Shown here in pieces: positions 24,393 through 36,978 of a stretch of DNA of 64,000 nucleotides. Positions within the stretch are counted from its first letter, which is position 1. The number at the start of each line of letters is the position of its first letter. The notes under the pieces were generated by a model. It ran no database searches, was not told the origin of the DNA, and was given only the letters and a program-made list of their open reading frames with translations. A program made the translations under genes and the position numbers. The stretch is from assembly GCA_005784505.1 (NCBI GenBank), contig VCAZ01000195.1, positions 534,449-598,448 on the forward strand, given 5' to 3'. Origin of the DNA: Bagarius yarrelli (lineage: Eukaryota; Chordata; Actinopteri; Siluriformes; Sisoridae).

Positions 24393-26005
24393 TCAATCCC
24401 ACCCTTTCAGATCATGGAGAAATGAATCCAAAGCTGCCTTGGTGGTCCAGCACCCTACAGCCATGGAGACTTTCAGACTCCACCCCAACAGCTCTCTGGC
24501 TTGCTGTGAAGATATTAGAGAAGCCATGCTGCCCACACCGACCCTGGGGGCCACAAGAGCGGGGAGGCTGAGGGCTACGCTGCCTACCACACCAGTTCCA
24601 CTGGCAGCAAACACACACACTGTCAGAGCACATGAGAGAGCTGACAAGGACACGCAGCGTGTTAGGATCACCAAGCCGTCCTCCGACAGCCAATCGGAGA
24701 GCATCGGAAGAAGAACTGAACCAATTAGGAGAACATGGGCAGTCCAATGATCTTCACTGAGCCATAAAAAGCCAAAAGCTGAAAAAGAAGGACCCAGGAT
24801 TTCACCTGCCCATTCTAAGTCTCTCTGGATATGAGACAGAGCTGGCGGCAGTGGGATAAGTGTCAGAAGTGATGAGCATGCGATAAGCAAAAAACCCACA
24901 GATGGAGCTCGGTGGTGCTGCACAGACAGAGAGAAAGAGAGTAGTGAACATTTGCTATATAACAAAATAACGTTTAAATCAACTAAACCTCACAATGATT
25001 GGAAAAACTCCTAATTAATTTTTTTTTTTAAATGACTGCAGATTTTCAACAGATTTCAGGTATGGTGGGTCATATGATATTATCTCGAGACACATTTGGC
25101 CAAGACGCTCTTTAATCCACATGTGTATTAAGGCTGCACAATATTCGAAACATTCGAAATTGTAAAATTTTGGGGGGTTTTTTCCCGCGATATATATTAC
25201 AATATGAAAAAAATATTACCAGATGACAAATAGATTTATTTGGAAAGAAATCATTATTTTAGAATGATTGTGGTGATTTTGTAAGGGAGTGAATCTGCAT
25301 AAAATATAATGCACAAACTATAATCAGGAAAATGGTAGCATGGTGGTTAAGGTGTCAAACTGCTAATTGGAAGATCAGTGTTCGATTCCCACCACCACCA
25401 CCAAGTTGCCACCTCTGGACCCCTGAGAAAGGCCCTTAGGTTATACAATCTTTTTTAAAGCTCCAAATGTAATGGATTTTTGCGTCTAAATGTTTTAAAC
25501 TTATTTAAAATGTTTACACGGTAACAAACCTTAAAACAACATATGAATGTTAAACTTTCAATCTTTTATTAAGCCTTGCAATTAATCCACAAGTCACTTG
25601 TACTAAACTGTGATGCAGTCAAAAATAATCCCCACCTGACATTACACATCCTGTACTATGACTATTGCAGATACACACATTGTGATGTCGACAGTGAAAC
25701 GATACATTGTGGTGCCCTAGTGTGTGTCATGACCTCTGATATTTCCAAACAAAAAGGTTGATGAGATTATGATGATAATAATAAATTAAACTGTGTTTGT
25801 GATTTAAAGATACCAAATTATCCAGTAATTCAAAGAGAGCAGGTTCCTGTATCCTAAAGCAACATGTTGTGTCTGACTCAAAGGTGAAACTGGGAAGTTT
25901 TTTTTTAATTTTTTTTACCGTAAACAACTGAAAAGCAGCAGGCAGAGCTGAGAAGATCAGAATGATGTTTCCAGACACTGGGATCAACTCATTCACAAAG
26001 TCCAT
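24393..26005 (-). CDS. tmem276: Multi-pass membrane protein, probable tmem276, 203 aa
   Basis: Two coding exons: 25919-26005 (starts MDFVNELIPVSGN, 29 codons, donor ACG|GTAAAA) and 24393-24917 (acceptor TGTGCAG|CACCAC, 174 codons and TGA). The phase is 0 and the frame is open throughout. The product is very hydrophobic. Candidate membrane segments are around residues 9-28, 35-56, 90-106, 119-142 and 144-163, with few charged residues outside loops. I infer tmem276 from size, topology and position beside kifc2, because TMEM276 neighbours KIFC2 in human 8q24.3; I cannot confirm it by residue-level recall. An upstream 5' UTR exon is likely, because a good acceptor (CTCCACAG) lies just 5' of the start codon. 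Function in the family is not established. Confidence 0.7.
25331..25450 (+). repeat. SINE copy
   Basis: It begins with the tRNA-like head 'gtggttaaggtgtcaaactg', then 'gatcagtgttcgattcccac' (a B-box match) and 'ccaccaagttgccacctctg'. It lies in the single intron of the tmem276-like gene. Confidence 0.75.
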
Positions 26006-26011
26006 CAGTGC

Positions 26012-28927
26012 TCTGTGGAGTGGAAGATAACATGAGCTGGTCAATGTAATGTTATATATACACACGCATATGTATACAAAATATCCATTATAGTTTAATA
26101 AATCTACTTTATTTTTAGGTTAAAGAAACACTTTCTGACTCACAGTCTTTACGACACTTTACGACTGCTTATAATGACAAATGGGTGGGCAACCATCAGT
26201 TTATCAGGGGGAGAAAAAAAGAACAGCACTGAAACGACTTTTGATTAGAGCTTTAAATATGTCATTATTCTTTACACATTACTGAGAAACATTTCTAACA
26301 AGAAAAAGAGTCAGAAACAAAAACAAGGAACATCTCGAATGATGTCAACTACCTGCAGTTTTCAGGTATAAATCGGTTTTGTTAGTATGGGAATGTTTTC
26401 TGCTACACGCCACAATTGAAAACAGCACTTTCATACACTAATAACACACACTACCAACATTTTATAACCCCTTATTACCGTATAACAAAGCATATCGTGA
26501 CACATAAAGCATCAAAATCACGACTTTGAACAAGTTCTGCTTTACTGTACGTCCACCACCTACGGCTAACGGTTAAATACCAAACTACTTCCTGTTATTC
26601 ATAGTGCACTACATAGTGCGTAGTAGAAGTGTCCCCTGTATAAGCTATCACTGTTATAGTCCATTTAGTGCACTTTAAATAAAAACAAATAGATTTGGAA
26701 TTCGACCAGTAAGTAAACGTGTGTATTTTACTGCCCCCCTGTGGTTGGGAGTCGCATTACACATTTGCAGCGTCTCGCTAAATGTCGTGGCGTGTAAACT
26801 GATACAGTACAGGGTTATTAGAATAATATTGTTTTTCTCAATATGTTATTAAGTGATCAGTGGGCTTTTTTATATGAGAAAACTTTTTAAAAATAAATTA
26901 TGTTTAATTTTTAAGTCAAATTTCATGGTGATTTGGTGGCTTTTATTGTAAACTATTTCAAAGACATTGCAATAAAAAAATTTTTGTGTCCCCTTTAAAA
27001 ATTATTCTTAGGAAATTTTATGTTGATTGTCCCCCCCTCTTGTTGGACAAAATGTGTGCCCCTGCCTACATATATAACTTAACATCTAATTACTGACCTG
27101 GTAGTTAGAAGTAAGCAGACATACCATTCATAATTTGTGATGATTAGCCATTTCTTATTATTAAATATTATAATTTATAGATTAAATACTTTTGCAGGAT
27201 GAGAAAAAATAATCAGAACATGTCATTTTGGTTTGTTGATGGTGATGTTGCAGGTCACTTCATAGTCTGGGATGCCTGTGTGAAATTCTCAGTCTTTGTC
27301 TTAGTGCAGTTACAGTTAGTGTTGCCGTGGCCGCTGCCTCCGCTTCGCACACTGTACAGCCTTTTGTTTGCCGTGAGATGGATGTAGGTGGTACCACACA
27401 TACACAGATACCCTAAAGATGACTTGGATAACTTGATAATTGCATTTGCTAAGAAGATTTGATCAATTATAAACCAGAAATCTTCAACAGTGACTCTGAT
27501 TAAAACTTTATAATGTACATGTTTTTTTGTTTTTCAGAAAATAAATGATCTGTAATAACACTATTAGAAATTTGGGTTTTTTATTGCAACCATTGTCCTT
27601 GGCTTGTCAATCAGGACCAATTGAAATCATTTTCTGGATACAGATATCTGTAAAGATGTTTTGCCCATAAAAACTGTTGTAGTACTTATAAATCTGAAAC
27701 ACATACTTCTAAAGATATGTCAGCGGAGGCCTGATGGTTCTTTTGCCTTTTTTTTTTTTTTTGTTTGGAGTAAGATAAGCAAAAAAAAAAATTTACCCTT
27801 ACATTTAGACCAACATTCAAAACAGCCAATAGTGCGACAATCATACAATTCTAAACAGAGGTTTCGGGACATTTACAGCTTTTGTACGTTTATGAAATGA
27901 CACATAAACAACCACATTTTTAAAATTGAAAATAGCTAAAAAAAAATAATAAGAACAGCATTAAACATTTCTGATTAATGTGTCAAGAACTTTATGTGAT
28001 TTAACTAATGCAGAATCAGACATGCTGCGCCAACTCTAAATTGTTCTTTTAGAAAAAAATAAATAAATAATCACTGCTAAAATTAAACCAGGTTTTTAAC
28101 ATTAACAATTCTTTTATCTAGGGATGCACCGATATAATTTTTAAAGACCAAGTGTGTTGTTGGTTCCAGGTACTCACCGATACCGATACCTGTACTTTTT
28201 AGGGATGGGGATTATTCGTATAGCTCTATGTTTTCCTCTTGCCATTTTCTTTCCTCGTTCAAGGGTGTGCTGCAGGATTGGCTGCCAAGTGATAACATTA
28301 CTGCTAATAGAAATTTCCTCAGGCTCACTTTTATGTTTTAATTTCAGAGGTTTTATTAGATTACTTGAATTAGAAGTACATCTTTCTGTCCCCTCTGGAT
28401 ACAGAACTGTACAAATTTGCAGTCTGCTACGTGTAGGTATCAAAAAATATTTCCACACCGCTGTCACTAACACAGTATCAGTCTTTGGTATTTGAGATAC
28501 TTTGTTATGGTCAGTTTTGGAAAGATTAATTTTAAATGAACTTTTATTGTAATTAACTTCTCAACCAGGCAACAACAAACGAATAATAGACAACATATTG
28601 TAATTTTTTTCAAAAATATTCGGATTTGTAATCTAGAAAATGTTCATAAGTAATGTTATTTGATTAAACATTTTCTTTTAGTAACCATAATGAATTACTG
28701 TACATTTATTTTGTAATTGAAATTATAAAACGTTGTTACATATAACTAGTTACTACACAACACTGATTATAGTTTTTCTTAGAATGTTATGTATGATCAA
28801 AACAGTGGTCTGTTTTGAGAGTTTATGCACTGATATATCACATAAACAAATTCTATACTATTCTACATTATAAGCTTGTTTCAGCTTCACAAATCCTTAA
28901 ACAAACCTGACAGCCTACAGTGATTAA
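26012..28927. other. Intergenic region upstream of tmem276-like gene and downstream of cyp21a2
   Basis: No exon was recognised. A candidate hAT-derived repeat occupies about 28121-28497. A TTTATT on the plus strand at 28543-28548 (AATAAA on the gene strand) is a candidate cyp21a2 polyadenylation signal, about 380 bases after its stop. The remainder is AT-rich with homopolymer runs. Confidence 0.5.
28121..28497. mobile_element. Possible hAT-derived non-autonomous repeat
   Basis: It begins 'tagggatgcaccgatataat', resembling the 'GGGATGCACCGAT' ends of fish hAT MITEs, and contains 'accgataccgatacctgtac'. The other end ('cagtatcagtctttggtat') resembles an inverted but degraded terminus. No transposase is present. 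Confidence 0.4.
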
Positions 28928-31900
28928 TTAGGCTCTAGGACAGGCTATAACTCTGTAGGGCTTAGCTTTCAAAACCACACTGGCCACTCCACGCAGGTCA
29001 GGCAGTGGCTCCTCAGGATTGGCAGGAAGAAACTGGAAGTCCCGTAGCAGATATCCAGTGAAGAGAAACATCTCCATTTTGGCTACAGACTCTCCGAGGC
29101 ATAGCCGAGCACCACCACCAAAAGGTATAAGAGCACGGAGACAACTTCTATCACCCTCTAAAAAACGCTCTGAAATAAAGAATACGTCTTATTAACATTA
29201 TTAAACTTGTCTTTTTTTAAATGTAATATGTCATAGAAAGGGGGAGTTAGCTGTTATTATACCTGGTCTGAAGCTGTGTGGGTCATGCCAAACATCTGGA
29301 TCATGATGAGCACCAAATAAATTTGGGATAACAATAGTGTTTTTGGGGATCAAATATCCTGCAATTCTGAAGAGACAATCACACCACATACATTCATCAC
29401 ATTCAATTTAACACTGCAACCATATCTCTCGAATGTATTATTGCATAAAGCTAGAAATGACCCTGTATGTACTGCTGTTTAATAAAGTGTGTTCTGCGGT
29501 GTTGTCCTCTATGTGTCCAAACTGAATCTGGAGTCTCAGGCTATGTAGTAGGATCAAGTTTATGGTGGGACAGTAAGAGTAAACTTTGTGCTTAGAAAGA
29601 AAAAATAGCTAAACATATTACATATAGTTTGAAAGATGAGATTCTTGTGAATTAAATCATTTTAAGACATAATCAAAACAGCAAGTACAATCTGTGTCTT
29701 TGTCAGACCATCATCAACCGAAAAACATAACCGGATAAGACCTAATTCCTGTTCACAGTGACTATGAAACCTCATGATCCCTGCTACCTGTTTTCACCCA
29801 AATGAGGATGGGTTCCCTGCTGAGTCTGGTTCCTCTCAAGGTTTCTTCCTATCTCATCTTAGGGAGTTTTTCCTTGCCACCGTCGCCCCCGGCTTGCTCA
29901 TCAGGGACAAACTGATTTATGTTTAATTCTGTTTTATAATTTCTTCAATTGTAAAGCTGCTTTGTGACAATCATCATTGTGAAAAGCGCTATACAAATAA
30001 AACTGAACTGAATTGAATTGAACTATATCATTTCAACTCATTTAGTTCACTGGATGGTTACCAAGTCTTTTATTCTTAAAAGTCAACTGGTGTGCTTTTG
30101 GATTTACCATCTTCGTCTTTTGCCTTTATTGTAGCTGTCACTTTTGTAAAAAAATTTCACTACATGTTGAAGTGTGGTAGGGATTTGTGATAATTCAGCA
30201 AACCGAAGCTTTAGTGATATTGATACTAATGTTGAGTGAGGAGTGCGGTCAGTGTTCCTGTTCATCCCTAAGTTCTCTATTGGGAAAGTAATATTACTTA
30301 CTATTAAAGCATTTATCTCATTTATTCATAATATCAATTGGGGATTAAGGAGCCTTGATCAGTGGCAAATTTGTGGTGCTGGAAATCGTACTCTGACCCT
30401 TTAATAAGCAGTTCAACACCTTATCCACTAAGCTACCACTTTCCTCATCTAATACAATTGAGTTCTTCTGGCTTTGTGTTAACATTTTAAGGAGGTTATA
30501 GTATATATAAATAGGGATGTCCTGCAGCCAAATTGCAGCCTTTTTACTTCTGAACATTTACTTTATTACAAACCGAAGTGTGCCAAAACTGAATTACTAC
30601 AGAACCATTACACCACTGTGATAGTATCCAAAAGATCTGTTAAAGTTACCTGCTGTCTCTGATGGCTTTGTGTGGCACAGCGAGCGGAGCTACAGGTCTT
30701 AATCTCAATACCTCATTAATCACAGCACACAGATAAGGCAGCCTGTGTCTGTCACTGTAGTGAGGATACTGACCCTTCAGCACGCTACGTAGCTCTTTAT
30801 GTAGTTTAGTCTGAACCTATAGAGAAATGAACACAGCACAGTTTAAGCATGAGGGGTGTAGGTGGGGAATAATCTGGCTAGGATGTGTAAGTAGGCAATC
30901 GTTTGGATGCGGTTATAATTTGTGTTCCATGGAGTAAAATTTGATTTAGTATGTTGTATTATTACCTCTGGTCTGTGTAAGAGGAAGGCAATGGTCCAGC
31001 TGAGGAAGGCGGCAGTCGTCTCTGTTCCTCCTATGAGCAGATCCACTGTAGTCATGTGTATATGGCTTTCTGTCAGAGTCTGTAATAAAGGAAAAGTCTT
31101 TTTACAGTTTAGGCAATTAATGCTTTGTCATGGGGGAATTAAGGAGGACACGGCTTAGAGGAAAGTAAAAAAAAAAAAGAAAAATAGAGAAAAAATGCTT
31201 TATTAAACATATATCTATTTTTTTTTATATTTTAACATTATTTGCAGGAATGTATATTTAACAATTTAAATTATAATATATATATAGACAACTTTAACAG
31301 TATCTGGCAACCCTGTCATCAGCATGTTCATGTACTGCAGAAAAGAAGGCTGGGTTTAAAAACAAACCGGAAGTAACGATGCACTGCTTCACACTTGAGG
31401 TCCATTAGCTCAACTACGGCAGCAGCGTGCAATCGCTTTCTGTTTTTGTGTTTGGTATTTTATTACTGTTAATAACTGTACTATAAAGTTTCTTGATGTA
31501 TTGTAATGTTTTCTCTGGTTGTCTAATCTGTGTGCGTTCATACGCTCAGAAGGTTTAAACCATGAGGGAGGTCCTATCAGGCTACAGTTAGCATGTGTTC
31601 ATGTAAATGAAAAAAAATTATGATGTTTTCGGTATCTAATCAGTGAATGATATAATGTCCAGCTGACATTACAAAAAATATTAGCTACTGTTGTCGTTCA
31701 TGCTTACCCACTTAGGTACCCTTCCCTCTGGTGGTTGAAGGTACTCTAGAAGAGGTGCTGTTAAGTCTTTGCTTTGCTTTTTTTGCTGAAACAATATCAA
31801 TAAGTTGATTATATTATATTATATAATTATATTATATTCACTGTGTGGATTTGTGGTACCAAATATGAACAGTATATTAGTATATTTTTACCTTAACCTC

Positions 31901-34900
31901 ATCTAATTGGTCTCTAATGAGCTCGTCTCTTTTGGCCACCTCTTTCATTAGACGAGTAAAAGGAGGATTTGGCCATTTCTATAAGGATAGAATTGTAAAT
32001 AAAGTTTAGAATACTAGAGACTGATAGAATGATACTGTGTGCTTTGGAGATGCAGTGATAAACTCTGTGTTACTCTGAGCAGAGGAAAAGAGTCTAGTGC
32101 TGAGATCCATGGCGAACCCCAGAGAGATACAATGTTATTCAGACATCTGTGCATCTCCTGAAGATGTGCTGAGCTCTTCTCATACTGAGCAGAGTAAAAA
32201 GAAACTATATTTAGACTGTTCAATTAAAAAAACTGTTGGCTACAGTAGAAAATGAAGTACACAGTCACTAACTGATTTTCCAAAGGCTAGCTTTGTAATG
32301 ATGTTACTGGTTGCTACAGTGAAGTCTTGAGACAGATCCATGGGTTTCTTATTATAGTCCAGTAACACCTGATAAAGAATAAAGAATAAAAATACTGGAT
32401 TATTTACATAAGAAAAAAAAACCCTGTTCATACACCTACATCTACCTACAATTAGGTGGACTTGATTTTGCCAAGTAGAATGTGTTCCTGGATTAACACC
32501 ATTTGTTGATCCTGAATCAACATTACAATCAACTGATCATAATCATCTGATGTCATGAGTATGTGCCGACCAAACCCGCCTCAATCTATTTTTGAACTTT
32601 AACTGAGTAAATGCTGAAAAAAAATCTCATTGGCTAAAACTTGCAATTAATTCATTCTGGAAATATTTACTGTCAATGACAATCCCTGGATCAATATTGG
32701 ATCACAACATGAAACTGGACAAACTATATTAAAATGATTTATGATAATCCAGAGACAACATTTTTAAAATTAGACTGTGATGATGATAATAATCCAAAAT
32801 AAACATTAATAAATTTAGACAGTAAATCATAAACACACACATCTATTTCTGGTCACGAAGGCATAGAAAATGCTGACACATTAACTAAACTTGCAACTGT
32901 TCAGTATATCATGTAATGTATACATATGTAATTTAAGTATTTTGTGTTTTAAAAAAAAAAATACAATTACAATTTTGTCTTTAAAAAGAGGGAAAGATTC
33001 AAAAATTGATCGAAGCTGGTTTGGTCGGCACATACTGATGGCTTTAGATTGTTATGATTGGTTGATTGAAATGTTGATCCAGGACTAACAAATGATCTTT
33101 ATTTAGGATCACATCCTTTTCCTCCCCAGCACTGACCTTTAAATCAGATATGCAATGCAATACTACATACTTTATTTGATGAATTGTATGTCACTACATT
33201 GACATTTGGAAGACAGTCGTATCTGGAATGACTTATCTGGATCAATTATACAACTAAGCAGTTAAGGGGTTAATGAGCTTACACAAAGGCCCAGAAGAGG
33301 CATCTTAGTGGTTCTGGGATTCAAAATACACAAACTACTGATCAGCAGTCCAACACACCAACCACTGAGCTACCACTAGCCTTTAATGAAACTAGGTGAC
33401 CTAGGTGACCAAAAGCAAAGTATCAGAAGGAATGAATGATTGTTAAGCATTCATTTCTCCAAAGAGGTATAGAAAATGGACTAACCATTAAGCCACATAG
33501 GCTAATAAAATTGGCTTATTTTACTGTTTTTCTTTCTAAAATGTATTTAATATTTTAACAAATAAAAAGAAATTTACCTAATTTACCTAAACCTCTTCGC
33601 ATTCTGTACCTGTTTGAGGTGAAGCGCTTGCTCCTCTATCAGACAGTGAAGAGTCCCAGAAACACAACGCTGCAAAGCACTGTGGGCAAGGCGCCTGTGG
33701 GACTTCCACTCCTCGCTGTAATCACCCAGAGAGATGGAGAAGCCCCCACCTGACACTTTAGCAGCTACACCAGGAGCAGATACAGAGAGACAGAGATGAT
33801 ATGGAAAGAGTATTTTCTTATACATTTGAGCAAAAATCATTGTAAATGTACATTAGATGCATTTATATGCTTTTATTTGTAGACCGTACCAGTGTATGAA
33901 TCCGGTCTTCCGGCAAAATCAGACCACTTTTTCACCAGAGCCTCACGAATAACCTCACTACTGTTCAGAATCACCATTGCTAAACAAAATATACAAAAAC
34001 AGCCTTTAATGACCAGCACAATGTGTATCCTTTTTATTTATACTGCAGATTTAAATCTTTAATTGTAAAAGTTATGATGTAAATTATTCACTGGTGCTCC
34101 CACAGTGAAGCTGGTAGATATTCCCATATCGACGAGCCAGTCCAGTCAGATATATGGGTAAATGATCATGGCTAAGCTCAAACATGTTTCCCAGGAAAGG
34201 AAGAGAGGGAGGTCCAGGGAGCGAAGGAGCAAGGGAATGACGGAAAAGCTGGGAGAGGCAATGCAGAGGTTTGGAAACTGTCTAAGAAAAAGAAAAATAG
34301 TTACAATGCTTGGGATATGATATGATCAAAACATTGACCAGAACATCAGGTCATGTGATGAAGCAGAAAATATACAAGATCATAAGTAGATTTGGACAGT
34401 GATGTGAATAGTGAATATTTCTTGATACTAACATTATAAAAATATTGTAATTGCAATTTTGAGGTTTATTACACCCATCATTGTATTTACATCTACTGAA
34501 ACGTACTATTTTATTTTTACATTTCCTCCTGTGGGACAGATTGACAAAAAACAACAAAATATTCTTCCACCAGTTCAAAATAGCTAACCTTAACTTACAG
34601 TCTGCTGTACATTTGTTTATTTCATTTTGTCATGTTTATATATTGTGCTAAACTATGATTATAATAAGAATCTTGACCACAAATATATTTTAAAATCACT
34701 GATTTGTCACTAAAATAACTATTTTGTTATTGTAAACAATGTAAATTTTCAGAAAGTTTATTATAACACCAATATAAAAGAGGATGTAATTTTCCTGGAA
34801 AAAAAAATGTTATTGGCACTAGCCATTAAGATTACATTCAGAGCAATTAACATTGCTTTTATACAACTGAGAAATTGGGGGTTAAGGGCCTTGTTTAAGG

Positions 34901-35268
34901 GCCCAACAGTGACAGCTTGAAATCGAACCTGGATCTTTCAATTAGCAGCCCAAAACCTTAACCGCTGCGCTACCACTTTTCCCACTTATACACCACAGCA
35001 TTTTGTCTTTCAGGAATTACTGCATTACTGCATGCTGTAGCCTTATCCTATATCAGTTGTCTCCACCAAACTCATCTGACCCGCAAAATCATCTTACATT
35101 TAACTAAGGTATTTGCTTACCTTCCGGCTGAACATTTCTTTTGACATCTTTGTTACTTTGTAGATTTCGTTGCTTTACAAAATGGTGGCCCACCACCAGA
35201 AATAGAAACAGCAATGCAGCTGCTCCCACACTTACTGCTATTGAATACATGGAGTGTTTTCTTTGCAT
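28928..35268 (-). CDS. cyp21a2: cyp21a2, steroid 21-hydroxylase (cytochrome P450), 12 exons, 523 aa
   Basis: Exons: 35121-35268, 34092-34277, 33890-33979, 33610-33764, 32273-32368, 32074-32184, 31898-31978, 31708-31785, 30966-31079, 30650-30816, 29263-29366, 28928-29169 (TAA). Phases close perfectly. The N-terminus has one membrane anchor (about residues 9-27) and a proline-rich hinge PGPPSLPFLGN. LGDYSEEWKSHRRLAHSAL corresponds to the C-helix block of CYP21. The I-helix is DLLIGGTETTAAFLSW (about 328-343), EVLR is the ExxR motif (388-391), and FGGGARLCLGE is the heme loop with ligand Cys467. The enzyme hydroxylates progesterone and 17-hydroxyprogesterone at C21 in the endoplasmic reticulum, making precursors for cortisol. 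CYP21 is favoured over CYP17 by DLLIGGTETT, the LGDYS block and linkage to C4 and tenascin-X. Exon 2 has tandem acceptors (TTAG/ACAG); only the second keeps frame. Human CYP21A2 has 10 exons and 495 residues. Confidence 0.9.
29752..30024. repeat. Teleost interspersed repeat with 'ggttcctctcaaggtttctt' core
   Basis: It contains 'ctgagtctggttcctctcaa', 'gttttt...ccttgccaccgtcg' and the tail 'gtaaagctgctttgtgacaa... gcgctatacaaataaa'. Related fragments lie at 7434-7572 and, inverted, at 62215-62455. It occupies a cyp21a2 intron. Confidence 0.7.
30309..30441 (-). repeat. SINE copy, degenerate
   Basis: 'ggggattaaggagccttgat', 'ttgtggtgctggaaatcgta' and 'ccttatccactaagctacca' follow the family order, but the tail box is eroded. 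It lies in a cyp21a2 intron. Confidence 0.6.
33198..33381 (-). repeat. SINE copy
   Basis: It runs from 'gacatttggaagacagtcgt' through 'ttaaggggttaatgagctta' to 'accaaccactgagctaccac'. It lies in the cyp21a2 intron between exons 4 and 5. Confidence 0.65.
34831..34982 (-). repeat. SINE copy
   Basis: 'ttgggggttaagggccttgt', 'aagggcccaacagtgacagc' and 'ccttaaccgctgcgctacca' are in order. It lies in cyp21a2 intron 1. Confidence 0.7.
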
Positions 35269-36978
35269 CTTTGTGTCTGCAGTCTAAAAAACAATGAGCC
35301 TCCATCTTTTACACCAATCAGGGCTTTCTGTCCATCCTTACCTAAATCAAGGATAGGTAAATATTGTTTTGACCTTCAGCTCAGTGTCGAATGCAAAGTA
35401 GAGGTAATGAATGAGTCTTGGTGTTATCTGAATTATGTGGCTAATATTTAATATGTTTGTTTAAAATCTACGTAGCTTCTTGTTAAATGAGGCTTATCAC
35501 AGCATACTTTGATTTAATGTTTGCAAAGTGTGTATAAACCGTGTAGTCCGGAAAGGATACACTGGCTTTTTGTGCATATTTATGGATATTATTAACAGTC
35601 AAACTTTATGACGTATAACCTCAGGAGGTCATGACGATAAAAAGGAAGCCATTCATATGAAATAGAACAGCATATATATCATTAATACAGTGCATCATAG
35701 ATTCGGGTTAAAAAACATGGAATGAAAGGTGTGCAGTGTAAAGGTGGATGTGGATTCCTGTTTATTGCCAAACCAAAAGGCGAGATTTAAACCGCTGCTG
35801 GCTAACCGGATGGGACGAGGTGGCGTTTTAGTAAACTGCTTTACTGAAAATGGCTTCTTTGTTTTAGCTGAGTGCACACACAGTAAACACACAGTAGCTC
35901 TGTGAGCGTTTCGTTTTTGCAGCAATTCTCAATGTGATAAACTTAAATGTAGTTATTTACTAGCATTGGAAGAAATTTGTCTTTAATCTTATTTGTATAT
36001 ATACATTAAAGTTCACCATTTCGATTTATATTTATCTTCAGTGAACAAACCAGTGACGAAGACAATTTTGTAACTGAGACACAGTGAGCAAGAAACCTTA
36101 ATAGAACAAATTGAAAAACAAAAGCACACCCTTACCTTTTCTGTAAATTTACACTATACATTTAAGTGCAAATGTGTAACCTAGAGCTATTAAGCACATA
36201 TAAATATAAACATCAGTGTTATTTCTAAATTGATTATAGATTATATTACATAGTTGCTAGTAATGTACTGTAATTAAATTAATTATATTAAAACTAAATA
36301 AAATACATTACTGTACTGTATGTTCTACTTACTTTTAAACTTCATTTTTCATATTTTTTCAGTAATATTTTAAAGAAAAATATAATATTTAATGTTTCCA
36401 CATCTGTTTTAAAAAACCAGTCTATTGCTCTAACTTTACAACTAACTCAACTCCAACACTAACAAAATTTACAGTCAAAACTTGTTTTATATTTTATTTT
36501 TTCCTTTAAAATGTTTTTAAATGTATTTTTTCCTGTAAAGGAAATACTGTCCACTCAGAGCAAGTCTTTTTTACAGTGTATGATAAAAAAAATCCTATTA
36601 CCAGCCCATTTTGCCAATATTTGCAATTTATTTGGTATTTCTACAAAACCACTTTATAAAAAACAGAAGAAAAGGAACGCCTGTAAGCTTTATATCCAAA
36701 ACAATGTAACAGTGCATTTATTTCAGTAGCGGTGTGAGTCAGGAACAGTGTAAAGAACACTCTGTATGTTTCAGTTCAGTAGCACATTGGCCGCACTATT
36801 CAGTCTTATTAAAATAGATACTGTGGCATACATATTATGTGTCCTGTACACATACCTAGACAAAAAGTACTAGATTTAACAGGCGATTGTTAATTATTTT
36901 GATATAATATAAGATAATAATGAACTTTGTCATACAATGGGGTATAAAACAACAAAAAGTGACTGTTCACTAAATGAT
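35269..36978. other. Intergenic region: cyp21a2 promoter side and tenascin 3' flank
   Basis: No exon was recognised. The left end carries the candidate SF-1 site and CCAAT box for cyp21a2. A TTTATT on the plus strand at 36717-36722 (AATAAA on the gene strand) lies about 260 bases after the tenascin stop and is a plausible polyadenylation signal. The rest is AT-rich. Confidence 0.55.
35370..35378 (-). promoter_or_regulatory. Candidate NR5A1 (SF-1) half-site upstream of cyp21a2
   Basis: On the gene strand the sequence is TGAAGGTCA, one mismatch from the TCAAGGTCA-type SF-1 element, about 100 bases 5' of the start codon. An inverted CCAAT box (35314-35318) lies closer. SF-1 control of steroidogenic P450 genes is established in mammals; binding here is inferred only. 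Confidence 0.4.

Noticed and set aside
27199..27387. 62-aa plus-strand open frame in the tmem276 to cyp21a2 interval
   Set aside because: It has no homologue that I recognise, no splice partners and no coding signature beyond being open.
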